Positions 31,736-36,834 of a DNA stretch of 36,834 bases are shown here, piece by piece (the stretch's first letter is position 1; each line of letters begins with the position of its first letter). The DNA is from Streptomyces jumonjinensis (GTDB lineage: Bacteria; Actinomycetota; Actinomycetes; Streptomycetales; Streptomycetaceae): the NCBI RefSeq assembly GCF_009600885.1, contig NZ_VCLA01000156.1, positions 1 through 36,834 of the forward strand. The letters run 5' to 3'. A program made the translations under genes and the position numbers. Below the pieces are notes generated by a model, which saw only the letters and a program-made list of their open reading frames with translations, made no database searches and had not been told where the DNA came from.

Positions 31736-32606
31736 GGAAGACGGCGGGCGGGGGCGCGGGGGACGGCTTGGCGCCGGCGTCGGTGACCGGTGCCGCTCCC
31801 CCGGTGAAGTCGGCGAGCGCCCGGCCGTGTTCGACCCGGCCGGGGTGCGGGTCGCCCGCGGTCCGGCGGGTCAGCTCGGGGAGCGGCAGGGGGGCGTCGG
31901 AGGCCAGCAGTACGGCGTTGCCGAAGCGTCTGCCACGTAGCACGGCGGGGTCGGCGATGAGCGCCGACTCGGGGAAGACTGCCGCGGCCGTGGCGACTTG
32001 GGCGCGCAGATGGGCGAGGGGCGGGCCGTCGGTGAGATTGACGGCGTACTGCCCGCCGGGCGCGAGTACGCGGCGTATGTCGGCGAGGAACTCCACGCTG
32101 GTGAGATGGGCGGGGGTGCGCGCGCCGCTGAAGACATCGACGATGATCAGGTCGGCCCAGCCGTCGGGGATCTTCGCGAGACCCGCGCGGGCGTCGGCGG
32201 ACCGTACGCGTATCCGGGCGTTCGGGTCCAGGGGGAGATGGGTGCGGACCAGCTGGACCAGGGGGGCGTCCAGCTCCACTATCTGCTGGGTGGAGCGGGG
32301 GCGGGTCGCGGCGATGTAGCGGGCGAGGGTGAAGGCGCCGCCGCCGAGATGGACGGCGCGCAGCGGGCGGCCGGGCGGGGCGGCGAGATCGGCGATATGG
32401 CCCAGGCGGCGCTGGTACTCGAAGGTGAGACGGTCCGGTTCGTCCAGGTCGACATGGGATTGCGGGGCGCTGTCGACGAGCAGCGTCCAGCCCCGGGGGC
32501 GGTCGGGGTCGGGTATGAGCTCGGCGACCCCGCCGTCCACCGGTGCGACCACGGGTTCGGGCCGCCCCGCGGACCCGGTGGAGCCCCGTCTTCTGCTCTT
32601 CGCCAT
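31731..32606 (-). CDS. Spermidine synthase-like (SpeE-fold) protein
   Basis: The 291-residue protein has a Rossmann-type aminopropyltransferase/methyltransferase fold: RAVHLGGGAFTLARYIAATRP (nucleotide-binding glycine loop), IVELDAPLVQLVRTHLPL (acidic strand end), RVRSADARAGLAKI, and LIIVDVFSGARTPAHLTSVEFLADIRRVLAPGGQYAVNL. In true spermidine synthases the motif after strand 4 is D-x-x-D-P; here VDVFSGARTP differs, so polyamine synthesis is doubtful. The start is the ATG at 32606. The -10-like GATAAT (minus strand, 32613-32618) ends 6 nt upstream, indicating leaderless expression. The basic N-terminal MAKSRRRGS is short and the C-terminus is Pro/Ala-rich. Confidence 0.85.
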   Translation of the reverse strand: MAKSRRRGSTGSAGRPEPVVAPVDGGVAELIPDPDRPRGWTLLVDSAPQSHVDLDEPDRLTFEYQRRLGHIADLAAPPGRPLRAVHLGGGAFTLARYIAATRPRSTQQIVELDAPLVQLVRTHLPLDPNARIRVRSADARAGLAKIPDGWADLIIVDVFSGARTPAHLTSVEFLADIRRVLAPGGQYAVNLTDGPPLAHLRAQVATAAAVFPESALIADPAVLRGRRFGNAVLLASDAPLPLPELTRRTAGDPHPGRVEHGRALADFTGGAAPVTDAGAKPSPAPPPAVFR

Positions 32607-32612
32607 AAGCCC

Positions 32613-32618
32613 ATTATC
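32613..32618 (-). promoter_or_regulatory. -10 element of leaderless SpeE-like gene
   Basis: GATAAT on the minus strand stands 6 nt before the start codon at 32606, so transcription should begin at or beside the A of ATG. There is no Shine-Dalgarno sequence. The -35 is not obvious. Confidence 0.5.
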
Positions 32619-32752
32619 GGCGCGGACGGGGAGTGGGGGCCGGGCGGGGTGCGGGCGCGGCGGGGGAAGGCGGGCCGGGAAGCCCCAGGTCGGGGGGGGC
32701 GTACCGGCGTCCCGGGAGGGCAGACGGGGGCACGCACCCGCACGCCGGAGGG

Positions 32753-33274
32753 TCAACTGCACTTGTCGGCGGCTTCGATGATGCGGGCCGCCTCGCCCAG
32801 GGCCCGGCGGAGCATGGCCGGATCGGTGACCCGGTCGGCGTCGCCGGGCGGCAGCAGCCAGCCCGTGCCGCGCACCGGGGGCTCGGCAGGGATCCGCACG
32901 CCCCGGCCCGAGGTCTGCGTACACGCGCTGCCGGGCAGATCCCAGCCGTCCGCCGTGCCGGGCGGCACCAGGAAGCCGAGGGTGTCGCAGGCCCCGTCGT
33001 GGAGCACCGGGCCGACAGCCGGAGCGGCGGTACGGCGCAGGATGTCGACGGCCTCCAGGCCCTGACGGGCGGGGACGGTCACCAGATCGCAGGGGGCCGC
33101 GGCGCCCTCGGCCAGGGGGGTGACGGCGGGCCGCTCACCGGGCGGGGAGGGGGCCGGGGCCGCGCCCGGGGCAGGCGGAGGCGGGGCCGGGTCCGATGCC
33201 TCGGGGGTCATGGCGGGGGTCGCAGGCATCCCGGCGTCACCCGGAGCGCCGGTCTCCATACGGGCTTCCATCAC
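32753..33274 (-). CDS. Small protein of unknown function, faintly like the end of actinobacterial prim-pol proteins
   Basis: The 173-residue protein starts at GTG 33274 (GAGGAGGGG upstream) or ATG 33271. The first ~55 residues are Pro/Ala-rich and disordered. The rest (~60-173) looks folded: CDLVTVPARQGLEAVDILRR, GPVLHDGACDTLGFLVPPGT, WDLPGSACTQTSGRGVRIPA, GTGWLLPPG. This order of a PARQGLEAVD helix, a GPV strand, an LGFLVPPG strand and a GRG-R-P...W-L-PPG segment resembles the last part of Streptomyces bifunctional DNA primase/polymerase-like proteins, but no catalytic acidic pair is visible. Three cysteines are present. The assignment is tentative. Confidence 0.6.
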   Translation of the reverse strand: MMEARMETGAPGDAGMPATPAMTPEASDPAPPPPAPGAAPAPSPPGERPAVTPLAEGAAAPCDLVTVPARQGLEAVDILRRTAAPAVGPVLHDGACDTLGFLVPPGTADGWDLPGSACTQTSGRGVRIPAEPPVRGTGWLLPPGDADRVTDPAMLRRALGEAARIIEAADKCS

Positions 33275-33449
33275 GGGAATCCCCTCCTCGCTCAGTTGAA
33301 GACACGGACCGCGCCTCCAAGGGGTTCAACGGCCGGAGGCGTCAAGGGCTACGGTGCCACTCCGCCCAAAGGGTGGCAGTTCATGGCAGATCGCGGCGGA
33401 GTCATCCCTTTTGCGGCCACACTCCGTGTGCACAGATCGGCACAGCAGG

Positions 33450-33455
33450 TATACC
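33450..33455 (+). promoter_or_regulatory. Candidate -10 (TATACC) of TPR-regulator gene
   Basis: TATACC lies 52 bp before the ATG at 33508. The gap 33275-33507 also holds a small hairpin CACAC-TCC-GTGTG (33418-33430). The -35 is unclear. Confidence 0.3.
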
Positions 33456-33507
33456 CCCGGCCCGCCGCCGGGGGGAGATGCGGCCGTTACGCAGAGAGGG
33501 CTCGGCC

Positions 33508-34989
33508 ATGGCGTCGTCACCACCGGCACCACAAACACCACCGGCACCACGGACACCCCGGACAGCGGGCGCCCCCCGGAACCCCGGGATTCCGGGGCAG
33601 CGCCGGGACCCCGTTCCCAACACGGCCTTCCGGCGGCTGCGGGGCCGGCTCTCGCCGGGAGAGTTCGCGGCGGCCGTCCGTAAGGCGGCCCGGGCGATCG
33701 GGGAGAAGGTGTCCTGCGACGCCCGCTACATCGGACGCGTCGAAGCGGGCGAGATTCGCTGCCCTAACTACGCCTACGAACGGGTATTCCTTCATATGTA
33801 CCCGGAGCTGACGATGGCGGATCTGGGGTTCACCGCGCGCGAGGCGGTGCGCGGCGGAAGGCGGGGACGGCGGCGGACGGCCGAACCGGGCCCGCCTTCG
33901 GGGGAGTTCGCCGACCGCGTGACCGGTTCCCGCCCCGGCGCCGAGAGCGGCGCCGGTGTCCACGACGGCGAGGAGAGCGAAGTGTTGCGTCGTGCGTTCA
34001 TGACGGGCGGACCCGCCACCGTGGCGGCGTCGTTCAGCCTCGGCTCCGCGCCGCGGTCCGGAGCCGGACCAGTGCAACGGAAGGTCGGGGAGCCGGAGGT
34101 GTCCGCGGTGGAGGAGGCCGTACGGCGGATCAGGCTCCTCGACGACCGGCATGGCGCGGACAGCCTCTATCTGCGGGCCGCCGAGCCGCTGCGGGCCGCG
34201 TACGCCCTGCTCGACTCGGGGTTCTCGGCACGCCGCTCGACCACGGCGCGGCTCCACTCGGGCGCGGGCGAGCTGGCCCTGTCCGTGGGCTGGCTGGCGC
34301 ATGACTCGGCCCGTCCCGACGACGCCCGCTCGCATTACGCGGAGGCGCTGGCGACGGCCCGGCTGGCGGGCGATCCCGCGCTGGAGGCCCATGCCTTCTC
34401 CAATACGTCCTTCCTGGCCAGGGACGCGGGCCGGTACCGGGAGGCGGTCCGCGCGGCGGAGGCGGGGCTGCGCGCGGCCCGGGGGCTGGGCTCCTCGCGG
34501 CTGCTGTCGCTGCTGTCGCTGCGGGAGGCGGGCGGCTGGGCGGGCCTCGGCGACCGTACGGAGTGCGAGCGCGCGCTGGCGCGGGCGCGGGAGCACTTCG
34601 ACCGGGGCGATCCGGCGGCGGACCCCGAGTGGATGTCGTTCTTCGGGCGGCCGGAGGAGGAGGCGCTGCGGGCGCACTGCTGGGCGGCGCTCGGGGAGTG
34701 GCCGCGGGCGGCCCGGCACGCACGGCGAGCGGCGGCGCTCCAGGACCACCGCTTCACCCGCAATCTGGCGCTGTACCGGGCGGAGCTCTCGGTGGATCTG
34801 GCCCGGGCGGGGGCCCCGGACGAGTCGGCGGACGCGGGCATGCGGGTGCTGGATCTGCTGGACGGGGTCCAGTCCTCCCGTATCAGCGCCAGGCTGCGCA
34901 CGACGGCGCAGGCGCTCCGTCCGTACCGCGCGGCCCCGGGCGTCGCGGAGTTCCTGACACGGCACGGGGAGGGGGCGCGCGGGGCGTGA
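33508..34989 (+). CDS. TPR-containing regulator with XRE-like N-terminus (NsdA-like)
   Basis: The 493-residue protein starts at ATG 33508, preceded by AGAGAGGG (33493-33500) at 7 nt. A Pro-rich leader (~1-38) precedes a helix-turn-helix-like region. It reads FRRLRGRLSPGEFAAAVRKAARAIGEKVSCDARYI, then GRVEAGEIRCPNYAYERVFLHMYPELTMADLGF (~40-110). A spacer contains RRAFMTGGPATVAASFSLG. The C-terminal ~300 residues form TPR-type helical pairs (LALSVGWLAHDSARPDDARSHYAEALATARLAG; AFSNTSFLARDAGRYREAVRAAEAGLRAARG; REAGGWAGLGDRTECERALARAREHFDRG). This layout matches NsdA-type repressors of Streptomyces development and antibiotic production. Orthology to NsdA itself is not claimed. Confidence 0.82.
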   Translation: MASSPPAPQTPPAPRTPRTAGAPRNPGIPGQRRDPVPNTAFRRLRGRLSPGEFAAAVRKAARAIGEKVSCDARYIGRVEAGEIRCPNYAYERVFLHMYPELTMADLGFTAREAVRGGRRGRRRTAEPGPPSGEFADRVTGSRPGAESGAGVHDGEESEVLRRAFMTGGPATVAASFSLGSAPRSGAGPVQRKVGEPEVSAVEEAVRRIRLLDDRHGADSLYLRAAEPLRAAYALLDSGFSARRSTTARLHSGAGELALSVGWLAHDSARPDDARSHYAEALATARLAGDPALEAHAFSNTSFLARDAGRYREAVRAAEAGLRAARGLGSSRLLSLLSLREAGGWAGLGDRTECERALARAREHFDRGDPAADPEWMSFFGRPEEEALRAHCWAALGEWPRAARHARRAAALQDHRFTRNLALYRAELSVDLARAGAPDESADAGMRVLDLLDGVQSSRISARLRTTAQALRPYRAAPGVAEFLTRHGEGARGA

Positions 34990-35113
34990 CGGGAGCGGGC
35001 GCGCGGGGCGGCCCGGGTTCACGGGGTGCGCGGCACCGCTCGGACGCGCGGTACGCGCGGGTCGCGAGAGGCACCGCACGACAGCACAACCATCACGGGG
35101 CCTGAGGGGTCGA

Positions 35114-35148
35114 ACAGGGACGACGATGTGATTCTTCGTCGTCCCTGT
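35114..35148. terminator. 13-bp stem hairpin between TPR regulator and FG-GAP gene
   Basis: ACAGGGACGACGA (35114-35126) pairs with TCGTCGTCCCTGT (35136-35148) around TGTGATTCT. It lies 124 bp after one gene and 35 bp before the next start, so it is probably the terminator of the former. An effect on the FG-GAP mRNA leader is possible. Confidence 0.7.
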
Positions 35149-35183
35149 CACCCCGCCCGCCCCCAACGTTCAGGAATACGTCG

Positions 35184-36650
35184 ATGAACTCACACAGCGC
35201 GGTCCGCGCTCTCGTGCTGGCGTCCGCCATCGCGGTCACCGCCTCTCTCGCCGCCCCGGTGGCATCAGCCGACCAGCAGCCCCCCAAGGGGCTGTCCGGA
35301 GCCGGACAGCCGGACTTCAACGGCGACGGATACGGAGACGTCGCCGTGTCCGCTCCGCGGGCGACGGTGAACGGCGAGAAGTACGCGGGGTACGTGTCCG
35401 TGCTGTACGGCTCGAAGACCAAGACGGTCACCGCGAGCAAGCGCGTCTTCCATCAGAACACCCCCGGGGTCCCCGGGAACGTGGGATCGGACGAGTTCGG
35501 CACCGCGCTGGCCTCCGCCGACCTCGACCGGGACGGATTCACGGACCTGGTGGTCGGCGCTCCGTTCGACAATATGTCCGGGTCGGGGAAGGACGCCGGC
35601 TCTCTCACCGTGATCTGGGGCAGCCGACAGGGACTGTCGACCTCGGCGCTGCTGCTGAGGGGCTCGCAGAAGTACGCCAAGGCCGGCCACAAGGTGGTGA
35701 CCGGCGACTTCGACGGCGACGGCGACCAGGACATCGCGACCAACGACAACCGTACGGATCTGAGGGTGCTCGACGGCCCGTTCCGCCGGAACGGGCAGGC
35801 CGCCGGGACCTCGCTCCTCAAGGACCGGGACAACGTCGACATCACGGATCTGGCGTCCGGCGATGTGAACAAGGACCAGAAGGACGACATCGTGGCGACC
35901 CGGGGGTTCAGCGGGGAGACCGAGGCCAGGCACACCGTGCTCTGGCAGGGCTCCGCCGAGGGGCTGCGCGACTACTCGGTCGTCACCGGACCGGAGGAAG
36001 CGCCCCTGCGGGGCGAGCATGTGGCCCTCGGCGACATCAACGGGGACGGCCATGACGACCTCGTCGTGGGCCGTGCGCAGGAGGACCGCCAGCAGCCCCA
36101 TTCCCAGCACCTCGGCGGCACGATCACCTATCTGCCCGGCTCCGAGTCGGGTCCGCTGGGCGAGCAGTCCCAGGCGATCAGCCAGCGCACCCCCGGCGTC
36201 CCGGGCAGCCCGCAGTGGGGCGACGCCTTCGGCACCGGGCTCTCGATCGGGGACATCGACGGCGACGGATACGGCGATCTCGTCACCGGGATACCCGGTG
36301 AAGGCTTCAACGGGCGGAACCACGCGGGCTGGTTGACCACCGTGCCCGGCTCCTGGCTGGGCCCGGACAGCACCAAGGCGCGCGCGTACTCCCAGGACAC
36401 CCCCGGGGTGCCGGGCGTGGCGACGACCTGGGACAACTTCGGCACGAACACCGCGGTCACGGACACCAACGGGGACGGCCGGGGCGAACTGATCGTCGCC
36501 GCGGCCCGCGAGTACCGGGGTACGGGATCGGTGTACGTGCTCAAGGCCGCCGCCTCCGGGGTGACGACGAAGGGGACGATCCTGGTGCGCCCCAAGGACA
36601 TCGGCATGCCGGGCGAGGACCAGGGCTTCGGGACGGCCTTCAGCCGATAA
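35184..36650 (+). CDS. Secreted FG-GAP repeat protein (integrin-alpha-like beta-propeller)
   Basis: The 488-residue protein starts at ATG 35184 with CAGGAA (35171-35176) upstream. A Sec signal peptide (~1-29, cleavage near VASA/DQ) is followed by about six to seven FG-GAP/VCBS repeats with Ca2+-binding loops: DFNGDGYGD, DLDRDGFTD, DFDGDGDQD, DVNKDQKDD, DINGDGHDD, DIDGDGYGD, DTNGDGRGE. Each loop is followed by a hydrophobic strand such as LVVGAP. The motif TPGVPG recurs three times just before blades 2, 6 and 7 (NTPGVPG, RTPGVPG, DTPGVPG). Such proteins fold as seven-bladed propellers outside the cell. Ligand and role are unknown. One loop (DVNKDQKDD) lacks the central Gly. Confidence 0.93.
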   Translation: MNSHSAVRALVLASAIAVTASLAAPVASADQQPPKGLSGAGQPDFNGDGYGDVAVSAPRATVNGEKYAGYVSVLYGSKTKTVTASKRVFHQNTPGVPGNVGSDEFGTALASADLDRDGFTDLVVGAPFDNMSGSGKDAGSLTVIWGSRQGLSTSALLLRGSQKYAKAGHKVVTGDFDGDGDQDIATNDNRTDLRVLDGPFRRNGQAAGTSLLKDRDNVDITDLASGDVNKDQKDDIVATRGFSGETEARHTVLWQGSAEGLRDYSVVTGPEEAPLRGEHVALGDINGDGHDDLVVGRAQEDRQQPHSQHLGGTITYLPGSESGPLGEQSQAISQRTPGVPGSPQWGDAFGTGLSIGDIDGDGYGDLVTGIPGEGFNGRNHAGWLTTVPGSWLGPDSTKARAYSQDTPGVPGVATTWDNFGTNTAVTDTNGDGRGELIVAAAREYRGTGSVYVLKAAASGVTTKGTILVRPKDIGMPGEDQGFGTAFSR

Positions 36651-36680
36651 CGCCCTCCGGGCGATAGGAAGTTCGGGGGC

Positions 36681-36718
36681 GGCCCCGGTCGTTGCGGGGG
36701 ACTGGATCGACCGGGGCC
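36681..36718 (+). terminator. Terminator of FG-GAP gene
   Basis: GGCCCCGGTCG (36681-36691) pairs with CGACCGGGGCC (36708-36718) around a 16-nt loop, 30 bp after the stop. The remaining bases to the window end show no gene. Confidence 0.75.
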
Positions 36719-36834
36719 AGGGAGCGCGGTGCGCCCCCTCTTCCCCTGCCGGGACGTGACACCGGTCAGGGGGGTTCATGGGGGTGGGTCCGTCCGGCCG
36801 GGCCTGGATGCGTGACGCCCTGCCGGCCGGACGG

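Overview
This window is chromosomal DNA of a high-GC actinomycete, almost certainly a Streptomyces. The evidence is the GC-saturated third codon positions, GTG/TTG starts, SHOCT/DUF4429 and FG-GAP proteins, a desferrioxamine operon with iron boxes, and an adpA-ornA pair whose adpA carries a rare TTA (bldA-dependent) leucine codon. From memory, not checked by any search, the gene order resembles the S. coelicolor region running from the acyl-CoA dehydrogenase and leucine-catabolism genes through desABCD and glmS to adpA, ornA and tRNA-His.

Left part (1-12.5 kb), acyl-CoA metabolism. After the tail of a PucR-family regulator come an acyl-CoA dehydrogenase with a helix-type catalytic Glu, a TesB-type thioesterase, a CDF metal transporter, a two-TM DUF4190-like protein and an unrecognised enzyme-like protein. 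A TetR repressor is divergent from a tightly packed four-gene operon: acyl-CoA (probably 3-methylcrotonyl-CoA) carboxylase beta and biotin-carrying alpha subunits, HMG-CoA lyase and a second acyl-CoA dehydrogenase (acdH). Two GTTAACG-type palindromes lie in the divergent promoter, and a strong hairpin ends the operon.

Middle part (12.5-19.4 kb), siderophore. A ferric-siderophore reductase-like gene (desF) and desABCD each have their own iron box. The four biosynthetic genes overlap one another: lysine decarboxylase, N-hydroxylase, acyltransferase, NIS synthetase. The desF-desA gap is unusually rich in repeats and holds a long interrupted inverted repeat. Two hairpins close the operon.

Right part (19.4-36.8 kb), housekeeping and developmental regulation. 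It holds a DUF4429/SHOCT protein, a small protein with an apparently leaderless GTG start, glmS, a universal stress protein, a small membrane protein, adpA-ornA, tRNA-His with a 16-bp TTCG-capped terminator, and a LacI-family repressor. An OmpR-type response regulator and its kinase follow, then a frameshifted small membrane-anchored protein, a spermidine synthase-like protein, a small protein of unknown role, an NsdA-like TPR regulator and a secreted FG-GAP protein.

No phage, IS element, CRISPR array or biosynthetic cluster other than desferrioxamine was found. The most interesting unexplained signals are non-coding: the desF-desA inverted repeat, four 11-bp-phased direct repeats between the kinase and LacI genes, overlapping alternative hairpins before tRNA-His, tandem repeats sitting exactly on stop codons, and a run of probable leaderless genes.
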